A DNA stretch of 64,000 bases from an uncultured Eubacteriales bacterium (GCA_900545265.1 UQYI01000002.1:62001-126000), one strand, 5' to 3'; counted from the first letter of the stretch, positions 26,586 through 35,341 are shown. The notes: generated by a model not told the origin, from the letters alone. Program-made: numbers and translations.

Positions 26586-26968
26586 TCAGGCCGTGCAGCC
26601 CAACTCCTGCTGGAGCTGAGGCAGCCGGTCGCTCATCTGGGCCAGCACAGCGCAGGCGGCGCTGCGGCAGCACTCCTCATCCAGCCCCAAAGCCTCCTGC
26701 AGTCTGGCATACAAGGGTTCGCAGCAACTGGCATACAGCCGGGCGCCTGCTCCCCCTCCTCCGTCAGGTATACGCTGGAGTAGCGCTTTTTCTGGGCCAG
26801 ACCCATGCGGCACAGGCTTTCTATCATAGCGTGGGCACTGGGTTTGGTTACCCCCAGCCGTTCTGCCACATCCACACACCGGGCTCCCTGGCCCTGGGCG
26901 CAAAGGGCATGCACAGCCAGCAGATAGCGAATGGAGGCGGCGGTCATATTTCTTTCCGTGTTGTGCAT
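26586..26968 (-). pseudogene. DtxR/MarR-like winged-helix regulator, frameshifted
   Basis: The N-terminal part reads from ATG at 26968 (GGAGG six bases upstream): a winged helix with DVAERLGVTKPSAHAMIESL and a wing ending YSSVYLTEEG. The homologous continuation, RLYASCCEPLYARLQEALGL to the end GCTA, lies in another frame ending at 26586. The shift is at about 26747-26760, next to a run of five C (G on the coding strand); one extra base there would restore a single protein of about 127 residues. It could be a real mutation or a homopolymer sequencing error. It resembles metal-responsive regulators and lies within the feo operon. Confidence 0.75.
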
Positions 26969-27033
26969 ATCTGGCCTCCGTTAAAGCAGGGGGGAGGTGC
27001 GGAGAGCCGCCCTCCCCCGGTCATGGTCTCAGG

Positions 27034-27210
27034 TTACTTATTGCCCCCGTGGCACTTGCCCGCCAGGGCACAGTGGGCACAGTTGCAGCCGCAGGAGGAT
27101 TTCCCCCGCTTCTTCTGCCGGATCTGACTGCGGATGATCAATGCGACCACGGCCAGAAGCCCCAGAGAGATCAATATTGTTCCAAGATTATCGCTGAACC
27201 ATTGCAGCAT
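27034..27210 (-). CDS. FeoB-associated Cys-rich membrane protein
   Basis: A 58-residue protein: one transmembrane segment (GTILISLGLLAVVALII, about 10-26), a basic stretch, then a Cys-rich tail CGCNCAHCALAGKC. This is the typical small FeoB partner of Clostridia. GGAGG precedes the ATG. It lies 36 bases downstream of feoB on the same strand. Confidence 0.9.
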   Translation of the reverse strand: MLQWFSDNLGTILISLGLLAVVALIIRSQIRQKKRGKSSCGCNCAHCALAGKCHGGNK

Positions 27211-27246
27211 GAGAATTACCTCCTTTACACAGAGTTTTGGTTTCTT

Positions 27247-29745
27247 TTATACCCGCACCTTGGTGGTGAGCTTGGTGGCTTCCTTATAGGGCTTGACCAG
27301 CATGTATACGATCAGAGCCAGGAAAGCTGCAGCCACGATAAGTCCGATAACGTTCACATTGCCGGTGAACAGGCCGCCAAACTGGTTGATCATCAGGGCG
27401 ATCACATAAGCGAAGCCGCACTGATAGCCAATGGCGAACCAGGTCCACTTGGCGCTGTTCATCTCCCGCTTGATGGCGCCGATAGCGGCAAAGCAGGGGG
27501 CGCACAGCAGGTTGAACACCAGGAAGGAGTAGCCGATGATGGCGGTAAAGGCCTGTGCAATGGCATCGTAAACCGTGCCGTCGCCGCCGCCATAGAGGAT
27601 GCCCAGCGTACCTACGATGTTCTCCTTAGCTACAAGGCCGGTGATGGAAGCTACGGCGGCCTTCCAGTTGCCCCAGCCCAAAGGCTTGAAGATCCAGGCG
27701 ATGGCGTTGCCTACAGCAGCCAGGATGGAGTGATCGATCTCCTCTTCAGCCAGCATCCGGAAGGTTCCGTCTACTACGCCGAAGTAAGTGGTGAACCACA
27801 CCAGAATGGTGGACAGCAGGATAATGGTACCGGCCTTCTTGATGAAGCTCCAGCCGCGCTCCCACATGGAACGGAGCACGTTGCTGACGGTGGGCCAATG
27901 GTAGGCAGGCAGCTCCATAACAAAGGGAGCAGGCTCGCCGGAGAACATCCTGGTCTTCTTCAGCATGATACCGGAGATAACGATGGCTGCCATGCCGATG
28001 AAGTAAGCAGAAGTGGATACCCAGGGGGATCCGCCGAAGATAGCACCGGCGATCATGGCGATAAAGGGAACCTTGGCGCCGCAGGGGATGAAAGTGGTGG
28101 TCATGATGGTCATCCTGCGGTCACGTTCGTTTTCGATGGTACGGCTGGCCATTACGCCAGGCACGCCGCAGCCCATACCGATGAGCATGGGGATAAAGCT
28201 CTTGCCGGAAAGGCCGAACTTACGGAACACACGGTCCAGAACAAAGGCGATACGGGCCATGTAGCCGCAGGCTTCCAGGAAGGCCAGCAGCAGGAACAGC
28301 ACCAGCATCTGAGGCACAAAGCCCAGCACGGCGCCTACGCCTGCCACGATACCATCCAGGATCAGCCCCTGCAGCCAATCGGCTACGTTGGCGGCTTCCA
28401 GTGCATTGCCGACCAACACGGGTACGCCGGGCACCCATACGCCATATGCGGCCGGATCAGGCGCTTCAAAGCCGTTGTCTTCCACATACTGTACGGCTTC
28501 CACAAAGGTAGTGCCGATGGTAGTCTCCTTATCCGCATCGGCGGGGATGGTGTCATAGTAGACGGTCATGTCATTGACAGCCAGAGTCTCCTCGTCTTCC
28601 ACACCTACGGTAGCGGATTTTTCTTCGGTGGTGAAAGCTTTCAGCTCGGCCAAAGTGGCGTCTGCATCAAAGTCTTCTGCTTCGGGGTCTACCTCCACAT
28701 AGGCATTGATGGCGTTCAGCGCATCGCTGTAAGCGCCGTCGGCTTCTTCATACTCGCCGCTGCCAATGCCAAAGAGATGCCAGCCATCGCCGAAGAGTCC
28801 ATCGTTGGCCCAATCCGTTGCAGCAGAGCCCACGGTGACCATGGCGATATAATACACCAGGAACATGACCAGAGCAAAGATGGGCAGGCCCAGCCAGCGG
28901 TTGGTGACGATCTTGTCGATCTTATCGGAAGTGGAAAGCTGACCGGCTTTCTTCTTTTTATAGCAGCTCTTGAGTATCTCGGCGATATATACGTACCGCT
29001 CGTTGGTGATGATGGATTCCGCATCATCGTCCAGCTCTTTCTCGGCTGCCTTAATGTCCTCTTCGATGTGAGCCATGACTGCGGAATCGATGTGGAGCTT
29101 CTCCAGCACCTTATCATCCCGCTCAAAGATCTTGATAGCATACCAGCGCTGCTGCTCCTGGGGCATGTTGTGAACGGCCGCTTCTTCGATATGCGCAATG
29201 GCATGCTCCACAGGCCCGGAGAAGGTATGCATGGGCACGGTCTTGGCGCCTTCGGCAGCCTTTACGGCAGCTTCGGCAGCTTCCATAACGCCGTCGCCCT
29301 TCAAAGCGGAGATCTCCACCACCTTGCAGCCCAGCTGACGGGACAGCTCTGCCACATTGATCTTGTCACCGGCCTTGCGCACCACGTCCATCATGTTGAT
29401 GGCCACCACCACAGGGATGCCAAGCTCGGTAAGCTGCGTGGTCAGGTAAAGGTTGCGCTCCAGGTTGGTACCGTCGATGATGTTCAAAATGGCATCCGGA
29501 CGCTCGTCGATCAGGTAGTTACGGGCCACCACTTCCTCCAGCGTATAGGGAGAAAGGGAATAAATGCCGGGCAGGTCCATGATGACTACGTCTTCATGCT
29601 TTTTGAGCTTGCCCTCTTTCTTTTCCACGGTAACGCCGGGCCAGTTGCCCACGAACTGGTTGGACCCTGTCAGAGCATTGAACAGCGTGGTTTTTCCGCT
29701 GTTGGGATTGCCCGCCAGGGCGATGCGGATCTGTTTGTTTTCCAT
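27247..29745 (-). CDS. feoB: Ferrous iron transport protein B
   Basis: An 832-residue ferrous-iron transporter. The N-terminal G domain has GNPNSGKTTLFN (about 11-22), NWPGVTVEKKEG and DLPGIYSLSPY, then a helical GDI-like region. Two gate domains follow (GCGVPGVMASRTIENERDRR; then AKENIVGTLGILYGG near the end). An acidic insertion of about 130 residues (about 325-450), rich in Asp, Glu and Ala, sits between the first membrane segments. It is the central gene of the feo operon, preceded by two FeoA genes. Confidence 0.97.
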   Translation of the reverse strand: MENKQIRIALAGNPNSGKTTLFNALTGSNQFVGNWPGVTVEKKEGKLKKHEDVVIMDLPGIYSLSPYTLEEVVARNYLIDERPDAILNIIDGTNLERNLYLTTQLTELGIPVVVAINMMDVVRKAGDKINVAELSRQLGCKVVEISALKGDGVMEAAEAAVKAAEGAKTVPMHTFSGPVEHAIAHIEEAAVHNMPQEQQRWYAIKIFERDDKVLEKLHIDSAVMAHIEEDIKAAEKELDDDAESIITNERYVYIAEILKSCYKKKKAGQLSTSDKIDKIVTNRWLGLPIFALVMFLVYYIAMVTVGSAATDWANDGLFGDGWHLFGIGSGEYEEADGAYSDALNAINAYVEVDPEAEDFDADATLAELKAFTTEEKSATVGVEDEETLAVNDMTVYYDTIPADADKETTIGTTFVEAVQYVEDNGFEAPDPAAYGVWVPGVPVLVGNALEAANVADWLQGLILDGIVAGVGAVLGFVPQMLVLFLLLAFLEACGYMARIAFVLDRVFRKFGLSGKSFIPMLIGMGCGVPGVMASRTIENERDRRMTIMTTTFIPCGAKVPFIAMIAGAIFGGSPWVSTSAYFIGMAAIVISGIMLKKTRMFSGEPAPFVMELPAYHWPTVSNVLRSMWERGWSFIKKAGTIILLSTILVWFTTYFGVVDGTFRMLAEEEIDHSILAAVGNAIAWIFKPLGWGNWKAAVASITGLVAKENIVGTLGILYGGGDGTVYDAIAQAFTAIIGYSFLVFNLLCAPCFAAIGAIKREMNSAKWTWFAIGYQCGFAYVIALMINQFGGLFTGNVNVIGLIVAAAFLALIVYMLVKPYKEATKLTTKVRV

Positions 29746-29823
29746 GTTTTTACGCTCCTGTTTTTTGCACTGTATTAAAGAAATCTAATTCCAGTTTCAC
29801 ATATTTAACCGTTGTGGAAAAAA

Positions 29824-30045
29824 TTATTCCACTTCGATCATTTCGGTATCGGCCTTGCGCAGGCTCAGCTCATATCCACGAACGGTGACTTCCATAGGAT
29901 CTCCCAAAGGTGCTACCTTGCGTACATACACTTCCGTTCCCTTGGTGATGCCCATGTCCATGATCCGCCGCTTGACGGGGCCTTCCCCATGCAGCTTGAC
30001 CACTTTGGCGGTTTCTCCGATCTTGACTTCCCGCAGAGTTTTCAT
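29824..30045 (-). CDS. feoA: FeoA family protein (first of two)
   Basis: A 73-residue SH3-like FeoA protein: TLREVKIGETAKVVKLHGEG, RRIMDMGITKGTEVYVRKVAPLGDP and VTVRGYELSLRKADTEMIEV. FeoA modulates FeoB. ATG at 30045 is chosen because GAGGAG lies nine bases upstream; the longer ORF from 30063 lacks a site. It lies between the second FeoA gene and feoB. Confidence 0.94.
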   Translation of the reverse strand: MKTLREVKIGETAKVVKLHGEGPVKRRIMDMGITKGTEVYVRKVAPLGDPMEVTVRGYELSLRKADTEMIEVE

Positions 30046-30075
30046 TGTGTTTGCTCCTCTCATTCCTTGTTGTTT

Positions 30076-30288
30076 TTATATCATGATCTTCCGGGCCATT
30101 TCCTGGCTGATCGCCACCCGGGATTCCTTGACCTTGACAATAAGATTGCCGCCCATGACGGATACCACCGTTACGGAACTCCCGGGCACAAAGCCCAGGT
30201 CTTCCAGGTGTTTCTTTACTTCGGGGCTCCCCCCCACATGATGGATCAGGTTCTCTTCTCCCATTCCGGCTAAGCTCAACGGCATCAT
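30076..30288 (-). CDS. FeoA family protein (second copy, first in operon)
   Basis: A 70-residue FeoA-like protein: VKKHLEDLGFVPGSSVTVVSV and VKVKESRVAISQEMARKIMI. GGGAG precedes the first of two adjacent ATG codons. It is the first gene of the feo operon, 30 bases before the other FeoA gene. Tandem FeoA proteins before FeoB are common in Clostridia; the two copies are only distantly alike. Confidence 0.92.
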   Translation of the reverse strand: MMPLSLAGMGEENLIHHVGGSPEVKKHLEDLGFVPGSSVTVVSVMGGNLIVKVKESRVAISQEMARKIMI

Positions 30289-30336
30289 GCTTTTCTCCCT
30301 TCATGACCGGTTTACGGTCATATGCAAATCCTTATC

Positions 30337-30354
30337 GGTTAATCTTCTCTAACC
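30337..30354. promoter_or_regulatory. DtxR-like operator 2 (palindrome)
   Basis: GGTTA at 30337-30341 and TAACC at 30350-30354 form an inverted repeat. It shares the GTTAGAGA core with operator 1 and lies just downstream of the feo promoter's -10 box. Confidence 0.55.
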
Positions 30355-30361
30355 GTCGGAT

Positions 30362-30390
30362 AGTTTAGCATCTCTAACACTCCTTGTCAA
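30362..30390 (-). promoter_or_regulatory. Promoter of the feo operon with overlapping DtxR-like operator 1
   Basis: Minus-strand TTGACA (30385-30390) and TAAACT (30362-30367) have 17-base spacing. A second GTTAGAGA-containing, roughly palindromic site (30362-30379) covers the -10 region. This arrangement suits repression by a metal-bound DtxR/MntR-type regulator. A related GTTAACCTA site lies at 30449-30457, before the divergent regulator gene. Confidence 0.65.
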
Positions 30391-30489
30391 TAGATTTTTA
30401 CAAAAAAATTTACACAATCTTCGGGTATTGCTTTTTGGATTTAAGTATGTTAACCTATGAGAAATATAAACACGAAAGGAAGTCTTTCC

Positions 30490-30912
30490 ATGAAGATTCT
30501 CCGGGCGGCAGAAGATTATCTGGAAGCCATGCTCATGATGCGCCAGCGCCATGGCTACATCCGCTCCATTGATGTGGCGCAGTACCTGGGCGTGACCAAA
30601 CCCAGCGTTACTTATACCACCAAACGTCTGCGGGAAAACGGCTATATCACCATGGATGTGGACGGCCTGATCACTTTAACGGAGGATGGCTACAGGATCG
30701 CCTCTTCCATGCTTGACCGGCATAAAACCCTGACCGGCTTTTTAATGGCGCTGGGCGTGGATGAAGAAACCGCAGAGATGGATGCCTGCAAAATGGAGCA
30801 TGACATCAGCCAGAAAACCTACGAGGCTATCTGCCAGCACGCTTTGAACAGCACTCCCATTCAGCCGGTGGAGCCTCTCCCCAACAAACCAGAAGTACAG
30901 GAGAAAGCATAA
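30490..30912 (+). CDS. DtxR/MntR family metal-dependent transcriptional regulator
   Basis: A 140-residue metalloregulator. The winged helix shows RAAEDYLEAMLMM, SIDVAQYLGVTKPSVTYTTKRL and LITLTEDGYRIASSMLDRH, and the dimerisation/metal domain has CKMEHDISQKTYEAI. ATG at 30490 has AAAGGAAG upstream and matches the family start MKILRAAEDYLEA. It is divergent from the feo operon with DtxR-like palindromes between, so it is the likely iron- or manganese-responsive repressor of feo. A Pro-rich tail ends the protein. Confidence 0.92.
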   Translation: MKILRAAEDYLEAMLMMRQRHGYIRSIDVAQYLGVTKPSVTYTTKRLRENGYITMDVDGLITLTEDGYRIASSMLDRHKTLTGFLMALGVDEETAEMDACKMEHDISQKTYEAICQHALNSTPIQPVEPLPNKPEVQEKA

Positions 30913-30929
30913 ATCTTATTTGTTTTTTT

Positions 30930-30949
30930 GCCCCGTATGGGGCTTTTTT
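30930..30949 (+). terminator. Terminator after the DtxR-family gene
   Basis: GCCCC-GTAT-GGGGC followed by TTTTTT. Confidence 0.8.
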
Positions 30950-31120
30950 GTTTGAGCGGCAAATACTCCTTTTGCACTCCGCAACGCTCACTTTTCATCC
31001 ACTATCCAGATAAAACAGGCGTCACTCCTGTCGATTTCCTCATTTTCCGAATACCGGATACCCGCTTGCCTCCGCAGCTTCCGATTTGTCAGACTTCACT
31101 GCATCATGTGCAAACAAAAA

Positions 31121-31156
31121 GAGCGGCCGCAGCAGAGAAACCTGCGGTAACCGCTC
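31121..31156 (-). terminator. Terminator after the PLP decarboxylase gene
   Basis: GAGCGG-CCGCAG pairs with CTGCGG-CCGCTC; on the minus strand it is followed by TTTTT. Confidence 0.75.
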
Positions 31157-31171
31157 ATATGCATCGATTTT

Positions 31172-32515
31172 CTATATATTTTGTTCCCGCAGCACCGCCG
31201 CCTGCTCTATGCCGTAGCGATGGAAGGCAGCGATCTCTTCCGGGCCGATCTCCTCTCCGGAAAGCACAATGGGCACCGCCGGGGGGCAGCTCACCGCCGG
31301 AGCAGCGCAGGTACGCCCCAACGCTTGTGCTGCAGGCACCCGTTCCTGGGGGCCCAAGCACCCCTCTCTCAGGGAACAGCGTACTTTGGGCCGGGTCAGC
31401 GCCATGGGTTCCGGTATTTTCGGAAGAGCCGGTGCCTCCCCCAACGCCGCTTCCACAGCCGAAAGAGCAGCTTCTCCATTCTGAGGCGTGGTCATCAGCA
31501 CCAGATAGTCCCCATCGGCGTACTCATACTCCATATTTGCCCGGCACAGCTGTTCTCCCAGCGCATGACCGCTCCAGCCCCGGGGCGCCAGCAGAGTCAG
31601 CCGCAGCGGATCGCCTGGTTCTATCCCCCAGCCCCGCTGCTCCAAACGAGCTTTAAGCGCATCCAGCTTCTGCACCCAGCAGGCCAGGTCTTGCCGGCAC
31701 TCCCCCGCCAGATACTGGTTGCACAGATCCAGCGAGCTTAAAATCAGATAGGAAGGACTGGTAGAGCCAAAAAGAGCCATGGCCTCCCGGGCATTTTTAT
31801 AAAAAGCATCAGGCAGCCCCTTCTTCAGGTGCAGGTAGGCGCCGCCGGTCAGCACCGGCAAAGTCTTATGCGCAGAGTCACAGCAAAGATCCGCGCCCAG
31901 ATCCAGCGGATGACAGGGCTCCGGCAAAAAATGCAGATATGCCCCGTGGGCATTGTCTACCAACAGACGGATCCCCCGCTTTCGGCACACCTGTGCCATG
32001 CCGCCGATATCCGCCTGATGCCCCAGATAATCCGGACTGGTGATATATACCGCCGCCGGGGGGACCGGAAAGGTATCCAATGCTTCTTCCAGATCCTGTG
32101 CCGACAGAGGACAGGCGCACAAGCTCCCCCGCTGCCGGGGCCATAGCCACTGCACCTGCACATCCAGCAGAGCGCAGGCATACACAAACGCCTTGTGCAC
32201 ATTCCGGGGAGCGGCAATCACCGGAAGCGTCCCGGAAGCCCGCAAACTGATGGCCAGCCGCACCATGGCCCGAATACACTGGCTGGATCCTTCGGCAGAA
32301 TAGAGTGTTCTGCCTGCGCCGAAAAGAGAGGCTGCATTCGCCTCACTTTCCGCCAGAATCCCTTCTGCTTCGTAAAGGCTGTCTGCCCCGGGTATCTCTG
32401 TGATGTCCCAGGGTTCCGGCCCCAGAAAAGGTCTGCCCTTATGGCCGGGCATATGCAGGCGCACCGAATCTTTTTGCACATAGGCACGGACAAAGTCCGC
32501 TACCGGGGTTTCCAT
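31172..32515 (-). CDS. Orn/Lys/Arg decarboxylase family PLP enzyme
   Basis: A 447-residue fold-type I PLP enzyme of the Gram-positive Orn/Lys/Arg decarboxylase group: LHMPGHKG near the start, NVHKAFVYACALL, the Asp region LLVDNAHGAYLHF, and the PLP Lys in CDSAHKTLPVLTGGAYLH (about residue 220). These enzymes decarboxylate basic amino acids to polyamine precursors, though some relatives have other roles. ATG at 32515 overlaps the SCIFF maturase stop (TAATG), so the genes are translationally coupled. The substrate is not evident. Confidence 0.88.
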   Translation of the reverse strand: METPVADFVRAYVQKDSVRLHMPGHKGRPFLGPEPWDITEIPGADSLYEAEGILAESEANAASLFGAGRTLYSAEGSSQCIRAMVRLAISLRASGTLPVIAAPRNVHKAFVYACALLDVQVQWLWPRQRGSLCACPLSAQDLEEALDTFPVPPAAVYITSPDYLGHQADIGGMAQVCRKRGIRLLVDNAHGAYLHFLPEPCHPLDLGADLCCDSAHKTLPVLTGGAYLHLKKGLPDAFYKNAREAMALFGSTSPSYLILSSLDLCNQYLAGECRQDLACWVQKLDALKARLEQRGWGIEPGDPLRLTLLAPRGWSGHALGEQLCRANMEYEYADGDYLVLMTTPQNGEAALSAVEAALGEAPALPKIPEPMALTRPKVRCSLREGCLGPQERVPAAQALGRTCAAPAVSCPPAVPIVLSGEEIGPEEIAAFHRYGIEQAAVLREQNI

Positions 32516-33891
32516 TATAGATCTTCCTCGGCGATCTTCATCATGATAGCGCACTCAATGCGCTTTTTGAACAGCTCACAGCCCGGTTCATACACCCCTT
32601 CAATGGCGCCGGTGGCATGGTAGGCATTGGCGGCACACCCGCCGGAGCAATACAGCTTTGCCCAGCAGTTTTCGCATTCCTTCCGCGCATAGGCATTACA
32701 GGCCCGAAAACGTTCCCGCAGGGCGTCATTGGTCACTCCCTGCCAGATGTCCCCCAGCTTGAACTTTTCCTCTCCCACAAACTGGTGACAGGGGTACAGA
32801 TCCCCCCAGGGCGTCACGGCCATATACTCCGTGCCGGAACCGCAGCCGGAAATACGCTTGTAAATGCAGGGCCCGGCCGTAAGATCCAGCATATAATGAT
32901 AGAAGGTAATGGGATGCCCCTCTTTCTTCCGACGGAGCATGTCCAGCGCCAGAGTCTCATACTCCTTTTTGACGATCTCCAGATCCTCTGCCGTTAAAGC
33001 CGCGGGATCCTGGGGAGCGCAGACCACCGGCTCCATGCTCAGCTCCGTAAATCCCAGATCTGCCATATGGAACACATCTTTGGTAAAATCCGGATTGGCA
33101 TGGGTAAAGGTGCCCCGCATATAATAATTCTTTCCGCCGCGGGCTTTGACCAGCGCCTGAAACTTCGGCACGATGCGGTCATAGCTGCCGTTCCCGGCGT
33201 AATCCACTCGGGTGGCATCGTGGATCTCCTTGCGCCCATCCAGAGAAAGAACCACATTGCTCATCTCACGGTTGGCAAAGTCGATAACATCTTCGTCAAT
33301 AAGCATTCCGTTGGTAGTGAGCGTAAAGCGGAAGTTCTTGCCCCGTTCCTTTTCCACGCTGCGGGCATAGGCCACCAGATCTTTGACCACCTGCCAGTTC
33401 ATCAGCGGCTCCCCGCCGAAGAAGTCCACTTCCAGATTCCGCCGGGAGCCGGAGTTCTCCATAAGAAAATCCAAAGCACGCTTGCCTACCTCAAAGGTCA
33501 TGAGCCCCCGCTCTCCATGATACTTCCCCTGACTGGCAAAGCAGTAGGCGCAATTCAGGTTGCAGGTATGAGCCACATGGAGGCACAAAGCCTTGACGAT
33601 GTTTCCGGAACGGGCTTTGAGGGTGCCGGCCATAGGCGCAAATGTATCCGGAGAAAAGAGCTGCCCGGCCTGCTTCAGACTTTCTATATCGTCCAGACAC
33701 TGTTCCAGCTCCTCCCGGGTCACATCCGGGCGGGAGGAATATTTTTCCAACATGGCGGAGAGGATCTGCTCCCGGGTATGGCTCTCATACATCAAAATGC
33801 AATCATAGGCCACCTCATCCACCACATGAATGGAACCGGAGCAGCTGTCCAGCACGATATGATACCCGTTAAGCGTAAAGGCATGAATCAT
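32515..33891 (-). CDS. Radical SAM SCIFF peptide maturase (thioether-forming)
   Basis: A 458-residue radical SAM/SPASM enzyme that installs thioether cross-links in the SCIFF ribosomal peptide. The radical SAM motif is CNLNCAYCFASQG (about residues 95-107). Conserved features include FFGGEPLMNW and the late Cys-rich SPASM region (GCGSGTEYMAVTPWGDLYPCHQFVG; CENCWAKLYCSGGCAANAY). An N-terminal peptide-binding domain precedes the barrel. ATG at 33891 follows AAGGAGG by six bases. The SCIFF precursor gene lies immediately upstream with an attenuating hairpin between them. Confidence 0.95.
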   Translation of the reverse strand: MIHAFTLNGYHIVLDSCSGSIHVVDEVAYDCILMYESHTREQILSAMLEKYSSRPDVTREELEQCLDDIESLKQAGQLFSPDTFAPMAGTLKARSGNIVKALCLHVAHTCNLNCAYCFASQGKYHGERGLMTFEVGKRALDFLMENSGSRRNLEVDFFGGEPLMNWQVVKDLVAYARSVEKERGKNFRFTLTTNGMLIDEDVIDFANREMSNVVLSLDGRKEIHDATRVDYAGNGSYDRIVPKFQALVKARGGKNYYMRGTFTHANPDFTKDVFHMADLGFTELSMEPVVCAPQDPAALTAEDLEIVKKEYETLALDMLRRKKEGHPITFYHYMLDLTAGPCIYKRISGCGSGTEYMAVTPWGDLYPCHQFVGEEKFKLGDIWQGVTNDALRERFRACNAYARKECENCWAKLYCSGGCAANAYHATGAIEGVYEPGCELFKKRIECAIMMKIAEEDL

Positions 33892-33910
33892 AAGGCCCTC
33901 CTTGAGGCAC

Positions 33911-33949
33911 AAAAAAACGGCCGCCTCTGGGCAAGCCCGGCAAGGCGGC
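33911..33949 (-). terminator. Hairpin with T run between SCIFF and its maturase gene
   Basis: GCCGCCT/AGGCGGC stem (33920-33949) with an inner GGGC/GCCC helix. On the minus strand it is followed by GTTTTTTT. Partial termination would give excess peptide over enzyme. Confidence 0.75.
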
Positions 33950-33966
33950 TGATGTTTTTGAGGACG

Positions 33967-34113
33967 TTACTTATTTTCGTTCTCGCACTTCTGGTTGGCA
34001 ACGCCGCAGCTGGTCTTGCAGGCGGACTGGCAGGAAGTCTGGCATTCGCCGCAGCCACCGTTCTTGGCGCTCTCACAGAGATTACGGGTAGCAATGGTCT
34101 TAATTCTTTCCAT
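33967..34113 (-). CDS. SCIFF ribosomally synthesised peptide precursor
   Basis: The 48-residue peptide starts MERIKTIATRNLCESAKNG and carries seven Cys, six of them clustered in the C-terminal half (CGECQTSC, ACKTSC, QKC), the six-cysteines-in-forty-five pattern. SCIFF is nearly universal in Clostridia and is modified by the adjacent radical SAM enzyme. GGAG lies upstream of the ATG. The gene has its own strong promoter. The product's role is unknown. Confidence 0.95.
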   Translation of the reverse strand: MERIKTIATRNLCESAKNGGCGECQTSCQSACKTSCGVANQKCENENK

Positions 34114-34185
34114 GGTATCATTCTCCAATCGTTAAAATTACTGCCGGACGCATCCCCGGCAAGGCGTATCTTTACAGATACAGAT

Positions 34186-34214
34186 ATTATAGCAATTCTG
34201 CTGTGGTAAGTCAA
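34186..34214 (-). promoter_or_regulatory. Sigma-70 promoter for the SCIFF operon
   Basis: Minus-strand TTGACT (34209-34214) and perfect TATAAT (34186-34191), 17 bases apart. Confidence 0.8.
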
Positions 34215-34426
34215 TGGTGCAAAAGTGCCCGCAGCAGGGAAAAGCATGTTCCGAATGGATATGCACGCAGGGCCGGAAACGGCACTTCTCATACACCCTG
34301 CCACGAAAAAGTCTTCCGCAAACAGCTGCTGCTTTAATATCTGTTCAAGACGTACCCAAAGCGGCGGCAGACAGTATACGCAGTACGGAACGCGCCTATA
34401 TGCAAGCTGCGTGACGCTCGTAATGC

Positions 34427-34521
34427 GGGGGCGCACGTTCCGGCTGCGCCGGAACTCTGCGGGGCCTGCGGCCCCGCAGGCGTGCCTCCGGCACGCAGTG
34501 CGCCCCCCAACTCCGTATACG
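34427..34521 (+). repeat. Cloverleaf intergenic repeat, copy D (inverted core)
   Basis: The outer stem GGGGGCGCAC (34427-34436) pairs with GTGCGCCCCC (34498-34507). The three hairpins run in the opposite order to copies B, C and F relative to GTATACG (34515-34521), which is again seven bases outside the stem. The GTTCC hairpin is shorter here. The upstream flank CGCTCGTAATGC is shared with copy E. It sits between divergent genes. Confidence 0.84.
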
Positions 34522-34660
34522 CTGCAAGCTCCATAAAACCCGGCCCCAGGCCTCACATCCGCTTATCATCTTTATACGGCGTCCATGCCCCTAACCAGAG
34601 CATACTCTTTCCTTCCGCCTATTCACAGATGAAAATATGCCGTTGATTTTCCCCATATTC

Positions 34661-34689
34661 TTGACCTGTTCAGGCATTTATGCTTTAAT
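34661..34689 (+). promoter_or_regulatory. Promoter for the membrane protein gene at 34718
   Basis: TTGACC (34661-34666) and TTTAAT (34684-34689) with 17-base spacing. Confidence 0.55.
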
Positions 34690-34717
34690 AAGAGAAAGTA
34701 ACATATTGGGGGTATAC

Positions 34718-35323
34718 ATGGAACACAGGCATGAGGATGTATATGAAAACAAGATTGCCGGGCTTTGTGGAGCACTTCTGTTTGCTTTGGGCGGCGGCAT
34801 AATCTACTTTTTGCTGTATCAGTTGGGGTATATCTCCAGCATCAGCGGTCTGGTGGGCGCCGTGCTGGCCATGAAGGGCTATGCTCTCTTCTCTAAAAAA
34901 GAGAGTATGTTTGGTGTGATCACTTCCGCCGTGCTGGCTCTGTTGGTATTAGCGGCAGCCTGGTATCTGTGCCTGGCCAAAGATGTATATGAGGCCTTCC
35001 AGGAGTGGTTTGCTGCCGGCGAAATCGATTATACTGTATCTTTTGGGGAAGCAGTGCAGGGAGCTCATTTGTTCCTGGAGGATCCGGAGATCTCCCGTTC
35101 CTATCTGGGGGATTTGGGGATGAGCCTGCTTTTTGCGGTTATCGGCTGCTTTGGAAATGTGTGGACGGCTCTGAAGAACCAGAAAGCTCAAAAAGCACAG
35201 CAGGCGGCACCCATTCAGGCGGAAGCAAAAGAAAGTCCCTATTCTGCAGAAGAGCCCAACCCCTTTGCACAGGATCAGGAAGAAAAGAATCCTTTCGCCG
35301 CACAGGATGAAACAAAAGAATAA
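34718..35323 (+). CDS. Membrane protein of unknown function
   Basis: A 201-residue protein with about four hydrophobic segments (about residues 13-32, 38-57, 64-86 and 140-158) and a hydrophilic C-terminal tail of 40 residues containing two NPFA motifs among acidic residues. The N-terminus (KIAGLCGALLFALGGGIIYF) resembles small uncharacterised clostridial membrane proteins, but I cannot name a family. GGGGG precedes the ATG by a few bases. It is monocistronic, with its own promoter and terminator, flanked on both sides by cloverleaf repeats (D and E). Confidence 0.75.
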   Translation: MEHRHEDVYENKIAGLCGALLFALGGGIIYFLLYQLGYISSISGLVGAVLAMKGYALFSKKESMFGVITSAVLALLVLAAAWYLCLAKDVYEAFQEWFAAGEIDYTVSFGEAVQGAHLFLEDPEISRSYLGDLGMSLLFAVIGCFGNVWTALKNQKAQKAQQAAPIQAEAKESPYSAEEPNPFAQDQEEKNPFAAQDETKE

Positions 35324-35341
35324 CGCTTGTACATATGTATA

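Noticed and set aside
27049..29778. A 909-codon open frame on the plus strand
   Set aside because: It is entirely antisense to feoB, with a low-complexity His/Gly-rich product; a GC-rich codon-position shadow.
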